A stretch of DNA of 64,000 bases from Chondrilla cf. caribensis (GCA_964020155.1 OZ026566.1:2308289-2372288), one strand, 5' to 3'. Positions 12,360 to 23,888 are shown, counted from the first letter of the stretch. The notes: generated by a model not told the origin, from the sequence alone. Numbers and translations are program-made.

Positions 12360-13090
12360 TACGTAACTGCTCATTGAACATGTCTATACAAGGACAGCTA
12401 GGATGTCATGTTCTACAAAAGTGAGGGGGATTGAGGTGGAGCTAACATCACTGCCGGGTACACCTGTTGCTATTCCTTCTTTGAGTAGAAATGAGGTGAC
12501 AAATTATAATAATAGTAATATTTGATTTCTGTACAAACCTGCTGAAAATACATCTTTGTGATCGGCTATGCAAACTAACCTCACCAACTGAGCACACAAC
12601 ACAACAGACTCCTCTTGGTGATCAGGACATGAATATTTGCCTGGCTCTAGCCATTCACCCTCCCACATGCACCTCCTGCATAGACGTCCACATGTTTGGC
12701 ATTCATGAAAATACCATTCAATATTCTCCAGAGGTTGGCCTTTCTACAAGACTTCATAAGAGAGGTTGAGATGGAGCAACAGTTACTATTATCATTCCAC
12801 TGAACACTTGCTTGTTCTTACATTACACCAGTTAGCAACTGTACGTAATTATTCCATCAACATGTCTAGGACAGCTGGGAAGTCATGTTTTACAAGAGTG
12901 AGGGGGATTGAGGTGGAGCAATATGGTTTTCATTATCATTCCACTGCACTCCTGGTCCAGGACCTGTTTGTCCTTACCAACCCAGCAATCAGTACTCACT
13001 TTGTACGGTTAATCACATTTTTATCCTCTCAATATTGTGTCATAATGTATCCAGTTAACCACATGTCTAGCCCACGGACTCTCCTATTAG
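12360..13090. repeat. dispersed GTGAGGGGGATTGAGGTGGA repeat blocks
   Basis: Three imperfect copies of a roughly 100-bp block containing GTGAGGGGGATTGAGGTGGA lie here. Further copies occur near 17770, 17920, 24085, 24308 and 24865. The whole stretch from about 12360 to the copy 3 start codon is closely repeated at about 24250-25122, upstream of copy 8. A cysteine-rich minus-strand peptide near 12585-12712 (EWLEPGKYSCPDH) is repeated near 24545-24675. Confidence 0.8.
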
Positions 13091-13091
13091 C

Positions 13092-13099
13092 TATAAAAG
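13092..13099 (+). promoter_or_regulatory. TATA box of collagen-like copy 3
   Basis: TATAAAAG lies 65 bp before the start codon, in a segment (GCTATAAAAGAGAGCTAC) that is identical before copies 6 and 8. The spacing and conservation make it the likely core promoter. Confidence 0.75.
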
Positions 13100-13156
13100 A
13101 GAGCTACTTAGGTCTGACTGAACAGTTTACTTCCTGATTGAGAGCTGAAGACAACA

Positions 13157-14286
13157 ATGAAACAAGTCATGTCCTCTATCCTACTTCTCTTCCTCCTCAA
13201 CCTGGTGCTGACTGCGACAACTGCTCGATCTGAGGGAAACTGTCCTGTAGTACCAGGACTGCCTGGACGTGACGGTCGAGATGGAGAACCAGGGAGGGAT
13301 GGACCACCGGGTCCTCCGGGAACATTCTCCTACAGCGAACTCATTGCCATTACTAAAGATCTTCGAGAACAAATGAAAACTATTGACGTGGATTCACTCA
13401 TTGAGGAACTGAGGAAAAGGGTTAACGATTTCAACTGTTCTCAAGACCTTGGAAGAAACTGCTCCACACCAGCCATGTCATGTCTCCACATCTATCAATG
13501 TGAACAATCTCCACCATCTGGTCTGTACTGGATTGTCGGTAGAGACGGGAATGAGACTACTTCGGTACACATTTATTGTGACATGGACAATATAATAGGC
13601 ATTCCGGCTCTAAAGGTTGGACAAGAATAGCGTACATCAACATGACTGAAGATGGAGCACAATGTCCTACATCTCTAAGAACAATATCCTCTCCAAAGAA
13701 GCTGTGTGGAAGAAAATCAAGTTTGCCCAGGTTCTGTTCTTCAGTTACCTTCCCTACTGAAGGGATGCGATACAGTAAGATACGTGGACAAGCAGTGGGG
13801 TACCAGTTTTGTACATTGGATGCATTCGCAGAAACAAAAGACATCAACTCCTACTATGTTGATGGTATGTCTATAACATATGGATCTCCTAGAAAGCACA
13901 TATGGACGTATGTTGTGGGACTCTCTGATGATTACAATTACAATGGTAGAGGTAACTGTCCATGTGCCAAGTACCCAGGACCAGCTTCTCCTTCATTTGT
14001 TGGTGATCACTACTATTGTGAGTCGGGTGACACTGGAAACCATGAGTACACCTTTTACAATGATCCTCTGTGGGACGGAGAGGGTTGTGGTACTGGTAAC
14101 AACTGCTGTGCACAACCTGGAATGCCCTGGTTCTGTCATACTCTACCACAGGAAGTGGAGGGGGACATTGAAATACGTCTGTGTGCTAATGAAGGCTCTG
14201 GAAATGAAGACCTGTACCTTGAGGTTCTGGAGATTTACATGCGCTCATTCAATATAATAAGACGCATAGTATACACAATAGCCTGA
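13157..14286 (+). pseudogene. collagen-like secreted protein, copy 3 (frameshifted)
   Basis: The N-terminal half is intact: signal peptide (MKQVMSSILLLFLL), a seven-triplet Gly-X-Y tract, linker, and the start of the fibrinogen-like domain up to HIYCDMDN. A 5-bp insertion relative to copy 6 near 13590 (AATATAATAGG against AATAGG) then breaks the frame. The rest of the domain reads on from 13642 in a second frame. The final Gln and stop codon are also lost by a small deletion after LEIY, so the frame runs on to 14286. Two independent lesions favour a pseudogene, although the TATA box and leader are preserved. Confidence 0.8.
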
Positions 14287-14549
14287 GGCCACACACACTG
14301 TACTATCCCTGCCAACATACACAACACGTTATTCTCTATTACAGCACTGTAGGACTCTAGTAGCTTTGCTTCAATGATCCATGTTACATCAAACCATTCA
14401 ATATTAGCATGTATTGTGAGATTAAATCAAAATGAATTAACATCATGTAAATTGTATAGTATTGTTGAAGATCGTTCACTATTTCAAACATGAAATACAG
14501 CAATACAGATAATGATATAATAAGGGTTAATGCTGTGTGATTTTCAATG

Positions 14550-14605
14550 ATTAACGAGTTGTTGAGCATAATCACAACCAACAACTCTTGTTACTCATAA
14601 GCAGA
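14550..14605. mobile_element. deleted remnant of foldback element
   Basis: GTTGTTGAGCATAATCACAA followed by CCAACAACT is flanked by GATTAACGA on the left and GTTACTCATAAGCAG on the right. The same flanks border the ~200-bp foldback at 27292-27500. This looks like an internally deleted version at the paralogous position. Confidence 0.5.
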
Positions 14606-14687
14606 TAATGGATATGGATGAGGATATAGTATGCATACAATAACGTATACATACTGTACAGTGTACGTATGTATACATTGTCTAAAG

Positions 14688-14895
14688 CCAGACTATATGT
14701 TGTCACACTCTTACTACATACGTAGGTGTACAGTATGTCACAAGTATGCAATATACCACGATATGTCTCACTGGACATCCAATCACAACATGTATAGCAT
14801 GACATTGTCTTAATGTACTGAGTGGAACCCATGTGTATATATGTACTGTACATACGTTGTAGCATACCAGCACTCATACTGTTACATGTGTATGT
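14688..14895. repeat. duplicated ~208-bp segment (partner at 30207-30420)
   Basis: This segment, containing ACATACGTAGGTGTACAGTA and TGTCTCACTGGACATCCAAT, recurs almost unchanged at 30207-30420. No coding content is recognised. Confidence 0.85.
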
Positions 14896-14934
14896 GGTAC
14901 CATTTGTGCACAGTAAAGAAAAATGATTGATTGA

Positions 14935-15054
14935 CTGATGATTACAACTACAATTGTAACTTTAACTGTCCATGTACCAAGTACCCAGGACCAGCTCCTC
15001 CTTCATTTGTTGGGGATCACTACTATTGTGAGTCAAGGAATACTGGAGTATAAA
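14935..15054 (+). pseudogene. collagen-like family, copy 4 (small internal fragment)
   Basis: About 40 codons of the C-terminal domain, from DDYNYN through NCPC, YPGPAPPSFVGDHYYCES to a stop. It has neither the start nor the end of a gene. It is an isolated duplicated fragment. Confidence 0.8.
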
Positions 15055-15544
15055 AGAGCATGACTACCTGCAATATAAATCAATGTAGCTACAACAAACA
15101 GGTAGTTCAGTTGAATATCATGGTTACAGTTGAGAACTGTTCAACAAAGATTTGTGGCGTACAGACATTAACTGTATGTGTTAATGTATCATGTGTGCTT
15201 GTACTTAGTTATGCATGGGTGATTTTTGTATCTCGCGCTGTATGTCACGTGCTAACATACACCGCATACACGCATGCGCACACAACACACACGTGTAGCC
15301 TCGTGGTAGAGTGTAGACTTAGTTAGAGTGAATGATCTGCTGATTATTGAATTTTGTTCATTTTGTTCGTTACATCGTTGGAAGTGGCTTCTACGTTTCT
15401 CAGAGATTACCACACGCCACAAATTATGTTTCCCAGGGGATCACTTATCCTATGTCTGACCAACTTCACTTAGTGCATCCTTGCTAAATCCCATCCAAGG
15501 GACACAGAGCAACAAACCAACAATAACACTCACTGCCAACTTCC
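15055..15544. other. intergenic, no gene seen
   Basis: Between copies 4 and 5. An 88-codon open frame at 15060 has no recognisable content. Copy 5 may have lost its signal-peptide portion here. Confidence 0.4.
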
Positions 15545-16285
15545 ACAAGGACCTTCTTGTTGTGCTGGAACCAATGGCATCCCCGGAGTACCTGGAGTAC
15601 CTGGAGTACCTGGAGTACCTGGACCACCAGGAAACTCCTCTCTAACATTCACTGAAGCACGGCAACTCAAACACTCAATACGAGAGGAACTTCAACAAAC
15701 CATTGAAAAGGAAATAAAGAACAAAACCAGAGAAGAAGTTAAACAAATCAATTAATGCTCCCTGTACACTGGGTGTGACCAAGGATTCTCCTGCTAGGTC
15801 CTGCTACCAGATACACCAGTGTAACCCAAAAGCCCCTTCACAGTCCTACTGGCTGGATACGGAAGAGGGACAGATTACAACTATTAGACCAGTTTACTGT
15901 AACATGGACAGTTGGCACTGCGGCTCTAAAGGTTGGACAAGAATTGCATACATCAACATGACTGAAGATGGAGCTACTTGTCCTGATACTTTGCGGCGGA
16001 TAACATTCCCGAACAACCTCTGTGCTAGGACTACAAATAGTGCTTCTAGCTGTTCATCAGTTACCTTCTCCACACATGGAATGAAGAACAATAAGGTGTG
16101 TGGACAAGCTATTGGGTATCAAAAAGGATTTCTGGATGGTTTTCAGTCACCTGATGACATCAACTAGACAACAAGATGGAGCTACTTGTCCTGATATTTT
16201 GCAGCCGATAACATCTCCTAAGAAACTGTGCACAAGAATTGCCAGCAATCGTGATTGCTTGTGTGCACGTTACAAACATGTATGA
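15545..16285 (+). pseudogene. collagen-like family, copy 5 (broken, second subfamily)
   Basis: It starts with CQLPQGP, as in copy 1, then a collagen tract with four perfect GGAGTACCT (Gly-Val-Pro) units and a Lys/Glu-rich linker ending at a stop near 15755. Two bases later, in another frame, the domain resumes (CYQIHQC, VYCNMDSWHCGSKGWTRIAY, CARTT, YQKGF) and stops at DDIN. Directly after this the sequence jumps back to a second copy of an earlier part of the domain (GATCPDILQPITSPKKLC). So there is a frameshift and an internal rearrangement. No signal peptide is visible. Confidence 0.8.
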
Positions 16286-16890
16286 AACAATATTATACTA
16301 TGTACAGCCAAGTCTTTCATAATTTTGAAGTGGAGATGAGTACACTATAGAAATTAGGAAATAAAATGTGCACAACTACTATAAGTAGTAAACAATTTGG
16401 AAATAATTTCTTAGTTAACATACGATAAATTCCTGTAAAAACACGTGACCTTCATCAATGAATATCATTAGCTTCAGAACTGGAACTACATTGGATTTAC
16501 CCTGAGTTCAAACTATAACAAACAGGAAATTGTTCCACATCTTCCCCTCAACATAAAATTCAATAAACCCTGTTTTTGTTGTTACAGCATCTGCTGACCT
16601 TGACTTAGTATCCTCCCCTTCAGAACTGACACTGACCTGTCGGGTTCACCCTGGGTCAAACCATAGTGAACAACCACAGTGATCTATCTCCAGAACAACC
16701 CCCCCCCCTGTCTAACACAACACTACCTTGTTTATTGACTGACACAACCATTGTCAAAGGAAATATAAACCATATCTACGTATACACATAAACCTACTGT
16801 AGTGGTATTATAGTTGTGGTAGTTACATACACGTATTTCACTCAATGTTTTATGCCATTAATATGCTGATGTGCTTTGTGACAATTTTTC
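16286..16890. other. intergenic, no gene seen
   Basis: AT-rich sequence after copy 5 with a short poly-C tract near 16700. No coding or RNA gene is recognised. Confidence 0.5.
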
Positions 16891-16894
16891 GTTC

Positions 16895-17008
16895 ATACAA
16901 TACTACTAATCTGAGGTATATATATGTACACACAATATCACTAACCTGAGGTACATGTACACACAATACCACCAACCTGAGGTACATGTACACACAATAC
17001 CACCAGTC
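16895..17008. repeat. 31-bp minisatellite, array B
   Basis: Three to four units of the same 31-bp repeat as at 9162, one with a TATATATGTACA variant. Confidence 0.88.
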
Positions 17009-17169
17009 CTAGATTTACATTCAGTATAACGATCATAATATGGTAGAAGGATAGTATTCCACTAGTATGTAGTCTGGTTGAGTATTGCTGTACTATAATA
17101 GTTCTAACCACTCAAACTACAAACCTGTGATTGAGTGATTCATCTTTTTGATCAGCTTACACACCTACT

Positions 17170-17280
17170 TCACAGCAGCTGGTTATACAACACAAAACAC
17201 CAGCCAGAACACAAATAATTGCTAAAATCATAAAGCCACTGACATGCACCAACCTTCTCACGATCAGTCATGGATGCAAG
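17170..17280 (-). other. coding-like minus-strand segment, unit 2
   Basis: The minus strand reads MTDREKVGACQW followed by SNYLCSGW, aligning with the segments at 10490-10625 and 22780-22910. It sits at the equivalent position upstream of collagen-like copy 6, which supports a third copy of the duplicated unit. It is more diverged than the other two. Confidence 0.28.
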
Positions 17281-17299
17281 TTTATGAGAATAGGATTTC

Positions 17300-18840
17300 A
17301 AAAACAAACAAGTCGGGAAAATCTATAGCATATAATACGTTTCAATAAATAATAGCTGCGGTACTTTGCTTTTGTCTGAATATCGTATGTAGCGAAGACA
17401 CATAGGTATGCCATTTTCTCAATGCCACTGCCTTCGATTCATAACTACATACATAATCATTAATCTGTGTATACACACTTATATGAATGGTTGCAAAATG
17501 AAGGACTGTATTGAATATGTGTGTAGACATGTGCGTACGCACATGCATAGTAATATGTGCATGGGTGTGTGCATGTATTTCCTACATTCAAGGAATACAT
17601 GCTTAACACAGTATTACCAACTAGAGCATAGTGTGTATGTGATGATGGTGGAGTATTTGATGACAACATGACCAGTAGGATGTTCTCAGAGTATTGCACA
17701 TATATATGTGGTACTAAACAGTTATTATATGAACCATTCAATAGTCTCCAGAGGTTGGCCTTTCTACAAGAGTGAGGGGGATTGAGGTGGAGCAACAGTT
17801 ACTGTTATTATTCCATTGTACACTTGTTTGGTCTTACATTACACCAGTTAGCAACCATACAACATTATTCCGTCAACATGTCTATACAAGGACAACTGGG
17901 ATGTCATGTTCTATAAGAGTGGGGGGGTTGAGGTGGAGCAATATGGTTATCATTATCATTCCATTGCACTCCTGGTCCAGGACCTGTTTGTCCTTACAGG
18001 TACTAATCTAATTAAGTATGCCCTGTACATGCATCAACAGATTCAACACGTCTAAGCAAGAACAGTCGGAATGGTACATTCTATACAAGTGTGAGGGAAT
18101 TGAGGCAATATTCACTAAATATCTTCCACAAATATCAAACAATTGGATAAAGCAGGCCCATCAGTTGGGAGATCAGTAGATTAACATGAGAAAGTCTTGA
18201 GACAAAGGTCATGAAAATTCTAACATTTTTCAAGTAACAAATAGTCTAACGAGGGCCTAAGACAGTGTCTTCTGAAGTTTTCCTCACTCTGTATTTACTT
18301 TGTACTTTACCAGTACTACCACCTACAATTGGAATCCCTTTCGAATTTCTGCCACAGCACTGCAAAGTGACTGAATCTGTCCAATGATGTGGAATATGAT
18401 AGACTGAGTACAGAGACCCTGACTCATGAGATGAGAAGATGTAAACGTGTGTGTGCTTCAAAGTCTGTGCACTGGTACTAGTAGGTCCATGACTGAACAT
18501 TCATGTACTCCATACAATACACTTAATACATGTCATTGAGAAGACAGCTACAATGCCAATGACATACACACGTACGCATGTATGATAATCATTCCTTATA
18601 ATAAAAATGCCTTGTGTGTGTATACTATCAGGATTTGTGAGTATGTTAACACATCTTTGCTTGCAGGAGGTACACCATACGCTACATTACAATGCAGACT
18701 AAGACACGTGAAAGACTATACTTCTTTACACTGACAATCAAAAGTGAATTATGGTAAATCTCATTTCTATATACTGTATGTGCATAATACAGTCATACTG
18801 ACAAAGTTCACCACATGTCTAGCCCACAGACTCTCCTATT
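17300..18840. other. upstream region of copy 6 with diverged repeat blocks
   Basis: This holds two GTGAGGGGGATTGAGGTGGA-type blocks (near 17770 and 17920) and, near 18296-18460, a segment resembling 11275-11380 and 23490-23590 (TCTGTACT followed by TATGATAGACTGAGTACAGA). No full gene is resolved. Confidence 0.5.
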
Positions 18841-18843
18841 AGC

Positions 18844-18851
18844 TATAAAAG
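18844..18851 (+). promoter_or_regulatory. TATA box of collagen-like copy 6
   Basis: TATAAAAG lies 65 bp before the start codon, in the same context as before copies 3 and 8. Confidence 0.78.
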
Positions 18852-18908
18852 AGAGCTACCTAGGTCTGACTGAACAGTTTACTTCCTGATTGAGAGCTGA
18901 AGACAACA

Positions 18909-20000
18909 ATGAAACAAGTCATGTCCTCTATCCTACTTTTCTTCCTCCTCAACCTGGTGCTGACTGCGACAACTGCTCGATCTGAGGGAAACTGTCCTGT
19001 AGTGCCAGGACTGCCTGGACGTGACGGTCGAGATGGAGCCCCAGGGAGGGACGGACCACCAGGTCCTCCGGGAACATTCTCCTACAGCGAACTCATTGCC
19101 ATTACTAAAGATCTTCGAGAACAAATGCAAACTATTGATGTGGATTCACTAACCGAGGAACTGAGGAAAAGGGTTAACGATTTCAACTGTTCTCAAGACC
19201 TTGGAAGAAACTGCTCTACATCAGCCATGTCATGTCTCCACATCTATCAATGTGAACAATCTCCACCATCTGGTCTGTACTGGATTGTCAGTAGAGACGG
19301 GAATGAGACTACTTCGGTACGTGTTTATTGTGACATGAACAATAGGCATTCCGGCTCTAAAGGTTGGACAAGAGTAGCATACATCAACATGACTGAAGAT
19401 GGAGGTACTTGTCCAGATACTTTGAGGCTGATCACGTCACCTAAGAACCTCTGTACAAGGGCAAGCAGTGCAACTGCTAGCTGTTCATCAGTTACCTACC
19501 CAACTCACAGAATCAAGTACCAGAAGGTGTGCGGACAAGCTGTGGGCTATCAGTACTGGAATACAGATGCATTCGAAGGACCAAAAGACATCAACTCCCA
19601 CTACGTTGATGGTATGTCTATAACATATGGATCTCCTAGAAAGCACGTATGGACCTATGCTGTGGGACTCTCTGATGATTACAACTACCCTACATGGAAT
19701 TGTCCATGTGCTAAACATCCAGGACCAGCTCCTCCTGTGTTTGTTGGGGATCACTACTATTGTGAGTCAGGAGCAACTGGAACTTGGCAACAGAATAACC
19801 GTGTGTTTGTAGAGGATGTTTTGTGGGACGGAGAGGGTTGTGGTACTGGTAACAACTGCTGTGCACAATCTGGAATGCCCTGGTTCTGTCGTACTCTGCC
19901 ACAGGAAGTGGAGGGGGACATTGAAATACGTGTGTGTGCTAATGAAGGCTCTGCAAATGAAGACCTGTACTTGGAACTACTGGAGATTTACATTCAGTGA
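18909..20000 (+). CDS. collagen-like secreted protein, copy 6 (intact)
   Basis: An uninterrupted single-exon gene of 363 codons. Residues 1-23 form a signal peptide (MKQVMSSILLFFLLNLVLTA). Residues 34-55 form seven Gly-X-Y triplets, including RGD-like GRDG repeats and GPPGPPG. Residues 57-92 look helical and could trimerise. From residue ~108 follows a Cys-rich domain beginning like a fibrinogen-related domain (SCLHIYQCE, SGLYWI, VYCDMN, GWTRVAYINM) and continuing with a sponge-type segment (YYVDGMSITYGSPRKH, CPCAKHPGP, WDGEGCGTGNNCC, LEIYIQ). It should be secreted; a matrix or lectin-like role is inference. Upstream lies a TATA box. It lacks the 3' flank shared by copies 2, 3, 7, 8 and 9. 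Nothing in it is broken. Confidence 0.88.
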   Translation: MKQVMSSILLFFLLNLVLTATTARSEGNCPVVPGLPGRDGRDGAPGRDGPPGPPGTFSYSELIAITKDLREQMQTIDVDSLTEELRKRVNDFNCSQDLGRNCSTSAMSCLHIYQCEQSPPSGLYWIVSRDGNETTSVRVYCDMNNRHSGSKGWTRVAYINMTEDGGTCPDTLRLITSPKNLCTRASSATASCSSVTYPTHRIKYQKVCGQAVGYQYWNTDAFEGPKDINSHYVDGMSITYGSPRKHVWTYAVGLSDDYNYPTWNCPCAKHPGPAPPVFVGDHYYCESGATGTWQQNNRVFVEDVLWDGEGCGTGNNCCAQSGMPWFCRTLPQEVEGDIEIRVCANEGSANEDLYLELLEIYIQ

Positions 20001-20868
20001 TAATAATGATATCATGAGTGCTACAAACGGTACACAATACTAAAATAGTACTAACTTCACACAGTATTATTCTAATGTATGTACAAACATACGTACTATA
20101 TGTATGTATGTATTAGGCAGTAATTTCACATAGGATTGATTATGGCATAATGTACCGTGTAGTCATAGTGTTGGTAGCTTACACCTTTTGTAATCAAACT
20201 GTATATTACAATTAAGATTTAAGCAAAGAGCACTTGTTATTCCGAGCGTGAGTGAGGTACATAAGTAATTATGTAGTATGGCTTCTGGTCTGTAATGGTC
20301 TCAAACGTCCCTACCCAGTGATTAGTCTGGTGTAGCTAACCCTTGATCAACTGTAATTTAGTTGAGAAAGGGAAACAGCCTGGGGTATATCAACTTGCAT
20401 TCGATTATACATTATTATAATCATATACGGTAATCATGGAGTCAGTAAGTGAAGAGTGGCACCTGCATAATTCCTCACTGTATGGGTAAGTCCATATAAC
20501 CTGCATGACTGCATGATAAATTGACCCCTGTACACTAATGATCCTTCACATCATGCTACATATGATACAATATTAATATTTAATTTTGGAATGACACCAT
20601 TATACAAGGTTGATACATTATTAGTGTAAAGCTGTCAAAAATTGCCTCACATGAAAACTTCTACTAAAACTTTTATATAGATGGAAAAGACTACTTATCA
20701 TTATAGTTAGCTGATCCAACTTATTTTCACATATTTATCGGCTGAAGTACATTTGACAAAGATTTCACAATCCAAATGTATTGTATAATGTAATATGCAG
20801 CCATTTTGATGGCCTATAGACATGGCTGACAGCTCTACATTGTTTAAACTGTTACTGGCACTACTCAC
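20001..20868. other. intergenic, no gene resolved
   Basis: AT-rich spacer. A short plus-strand frame at 20437 (MESVSEEWHLH) ends at a good GTAAGT donor and could be a tiny first exon, but no partner exon is found. Confidence 0.35.
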
Positions 20869-21036
20869 CTATAAACAGAACAGTCCCTCTTTTTGCTTCT
20901 GCACTGTGTGCTACTCTAACTTCACATCTATCAACAACTTTCATTTCTCCTGCTAACTTTGCTTGCCTTTCTTCTTCCTCCAGCTCAGCCTTTTCAGTAT
21001 CTTCATCTTTTGAGGAAAGTGGCCCATTTTGTGCTT
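20869..21036 (-). pseudogene. TBCB: isolated exon of tubulin-folding cofactor B
   Basis: The minus strand encodes a Glu/Lys-rich helix (TEKAELEEEERQAKLAGEM) followed by VDRCEVRVAHSAEAKRGTVL and FIG at a GTGAGT donor. This is the linker and the start of the CAP-Gly domain of TBCB, which binds alpha-tubulin in the cytosol. The donor is good. The acceptor must lie after a TAA, probably the AG at 21037-21038. No other TBCB exon is visible on either side within several kilobases: the next exon should encode the rest of the CAP-Gly motif. It is either a stray duplicated exon or part of a gene with long introns; I favour the first. Confidence 0.6.
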
Positions 21037-21084
21037 CTTTTTAAAAGCTAAAACTGAACCTAATACAAATATTGTGAAACTGCA

Positions 21085-21293
21085 GATCAGAAAACTTGTA
21101 CATCAATGACCCTCTGTGGGATTGAGAGGGTTGTGGTACTGATAACAACTGCTGTGCACAACCTGGAATGCCCTGGTTTTGTCATACTCTACCACAGGGT
21201 GTGGAGGGGGGCATCGAAGTGCGTCTGTGTGCTGATCAAGCCACCAATGATGAGGATGTGTACCTGGAACTCCTGGAGATTTACATTCAGTAA
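21085..21293 (+). pseudogene. collagen-like family, copy 7 (3' fragment)
   Basis: The last ~65 codons of the domain, from INDPLWD to LEIYIQ and stop. A TGA replaces the Gly codon in WDGEG at about 21122, and NNCCAQPGMPWFC is intact. The shared 3' flank follows. A truncated duplicate. Confidence 0.85.
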
Positions 21294-21716
21294 TGAGATC
21301 ACTCAAGTACAATAGTCTGAGGCCACACTCACTGTTATCCCTGCATACATACACAACACATGGTTCTCTATTACAGCACTGTAGGACTCTAGTAGCTTTG
21401 CTCCAATGATCCATGCCACACCAAGCCGTTCAATATCAGTCACACTCTCATTAAGCATGTACGATAGTGTGGGATTATTTCAGCTGCGTCATTATCATAC
21501 ACAATGCATAATATGATTGGATATCACCCATCCTGCACTATTCAAGCATTGAATAATACATAACACAAATTCATATGTTAGCAGGAAATTCTCGGCAGGC
21601 AAAGATAATAATACGTGTGCATAACTTATGGACGTTTATGACCAACATACAGGATTGTCTAAGGCATGAATGTCCTATGTTATAATGGATGCTGATGGAG
21701 TATCGATCAAAACACA

Positions 21717-21868
21717 CAGGTACATGTACACACAATACTCCCAACGTGAGGTACATGTACACACAATACTACCAACCTGAGGTACATGTACACACAATAT
21801 CACCAACCTGAGGTACATGTACACACAATACCATCAACCTGAGGTACATGTACACACAGTCAATACTG
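21717..21868. repeat. 31-bp minisatellite, array C
   Basis: About five units, one with the CCATCAACCTGAGG form that corresponds to the target site of the TIR element at 9255. Confidence 0.9.
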
Positions 21869-21933
21869 AAAACCTGGGAACTGAAATGGTGAACAAGGTT
21901 GTAGCAACTACGTATGTTTATACAAGCTTCTAC

Positions 21934-22501
21934 CATAGATACTACAACCCCTGGATTAGAAACTCTTGGATTACGTATAAATTTACTATTGTTTACATGA
22001 TATATATCATGTACACGTAATAATTATCGATGACATCATCATATCTTGTTGCGAGGCTCGTCTTGCACAAATCAATCAGGAAAATGATAGTTGGTGCACA
22101 TAAATCGTTTTTCATAAAGTATATAGACATTTTAGAAACGATCAAATGGGTTATACGTCACCTACGAAAATTCAGCAATTGCGTAGACCACATATTTGTC
22201 TCCCAATACTGTTGTACACTGTGTACCAGTCTGACATCTGTTCGTTTGTTGAAATATCTTGTGTTTGGTATCATTCGAATTGGCAATTTTCCTTTTGTGT
22301 ACTGCTATGACATTTTCTAAACACACAGGCTCCCAATTCCTGAAATTACAGTCTGAACTTTTTATATCCAGCCCTGGTTTGCACAACAGCAGCCCATATA
22401 ATGTATTCATAAGCATTCACTTTATGATTAATTATACACCAGGACAAGCCTTGTACGCTCGTGGGCAGTCTGTTTCCAATCCAGGGGTTGTAGAATCTAT
22501 G
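21934..22501. mobile_element. 568-bp non-autonomous TIR element
   Basis: The ends are inverted repeats: CATAGATACTACAACCCCTG at the left and the inverse of CATAGATTCTACAACCCCTG at the right, extending to about 30 bp. The element is flanked by CTTCTAC (21927-21933) and CTTCTAA (22502-22508), a near-perfect 7-bp target duplication. The paralogous block at 10190-10240 has CTTCTAC without the element, so it was inserted after the segmental duplication. No transposase is encoded. Confidence 0.82.
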
Positions 22502-22779
22502 CTTCTAAAACCTTATAAGCATCTCCAGCAACCTTATTACCAGCTAATATACACAAGCTTGTAAAACCATGGAGGATGGATATGTAAAATGTTGTGTGGA
22601 GATGAGGACAAAGTTGAAAATTTCATATGGGATGACACTTTCATTCACAGTGATAATCTCTTAACACGGAGTTTCCTGTTTGTCAATGTTCGCTTGACGT
22701 ACGTAGCTTCAAAGTCCTAACACTCCAACTAAAAACCAGTAGACAATTCATTCCTCGGCCAACCACACACTCGAATCTC

Positions 22780-22910
22780 AGCAACTTGGAAACACGGTAC
22801 ACAACTTCTGCATGACCAGGACACGCATAGTTGCTACAACTATGGATCCTCCGACAAGTATCTCGAGCTCCCGGTTCACGATCAGGCATGGACACCAGTA
22901 ACTGTAGCGG
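22780..22910 (-). other. coding-like minus-strand segment, unit 3
   Basis: Reads MPDREPGARDTC and SNYACPGH on the minus strand; a close copy of 10490-10625 in the duplicated block upstream of collagen-like copy 8. Function is unknown. Confidence 0.3.
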
Positions 22911-23339
22911 CGGCATACATCAGAAATTAATACAATGTAAATTAGGACAAATCTATCATAATCACGCGTAAATCATACCTTCATTCCAATTAAAATTAAT
23001 AAATACACTTCATTCTGCATGGATTCTGAATAACGAATATTTAACCAGGTATGTTCGCCATTTTATTATATGATTGCGCAATAACGCGCGCCTTCTACAC
23101 TGGAGCTACGTACATTAATTTTAAATTTATTCATACTACATAATGCAGTCACATAAGTACATATTCATTGAATTTTAAACAGAACAATAAAGAGAAGTGG
23201 ATATGCTTGTACTGCACATACATACACCATTCAACTTTGCCTAATATCTTTTGCATCAGTTCAATCAGAGCACATTCAAACTGCCACATTTGCTGCAGAC
23301 ATTGTCATCAACACATGAAATACATAAAATGAACAACTG

Positions 23340-23462
23340 TTATGACAACAACAAAATTACAAAGATAATGAGAGATACATCAATCACAGATGTAATTCCT
23401 CCTCCACTAGGTTCTGCTTGGGAGTACTGATAAATGGACTTGTTCCAAGACCGGATGTTCCA
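23340..23462 (-). other. coding-like minus-strand segment with hydrophobic tail, unit 3
   Basis: Duplicate of 11128-11252: KSIYQYSQAEPSGGG followed by SVIDVSLIIFVILLLS and a stop on the minus strand. The hydrophobic tail is identical in the two copies. Confidence 0.3.
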
Positions 23463-23594
23463 TGAGGAAGAGTTGGTGTTATGCTGCTTTCCTAAGGAAT
23501 ATCTATCTTCTTGTACTGTCTAACCAGTCTCTCCCAAGCCAGTATGATGTAGAATATGATAGTACAGAGACCCTGGATCATGGCATGAGGAAAA

Positions 23595-23603
23595 GTGTGG
23601 TGT

Positions 23604-23652
<49 letters not shown>

Positions 23653-23671
23653 TGTGGTGTGGTGTGGTGTG

Positions 23672-23702
<31 letters not shown>

Positions 23703-23729
23703 TGGTGTGATGTGGTGTGTGTGTGTGCA

Positions 23730-23772
<43 letters not shown>

Positions 23773-23830
23773 GTGTGGTGTGGTGTGTGTGTGGTGTGTG
23801 TGGTGTGATGTGGTGTGTGTGTGTGTGTGT

Positions 23831-23873
<43 letters not shown>

Positions 23874-23888
23874 TGGTGTGGTGTGTAT
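23595..23888. repeat. complex (TG)n/TGTGG microsatellite
   Basis: About 290 bp of TG runs broken by GTGTGGTGTGG, GCATGTGCG and GTATG interruptions. Long Cys/Val or His/Thr frames on both strands are artefacts. Confidence 0.95.

Noticed and set aside
15545..15760. Four Gly-Val-Pro repeats as an elastin-like gene
   Set aside because: The flanking linker and domain place it in the collagen-like family; the repeat is a local 9-bp expansion in a broken copy.
20437..20487. Tiny exon MESVSEEWHLH ending at GTAAGT
   Set aside because: No partner exon or family similarity found; kept only as a note.
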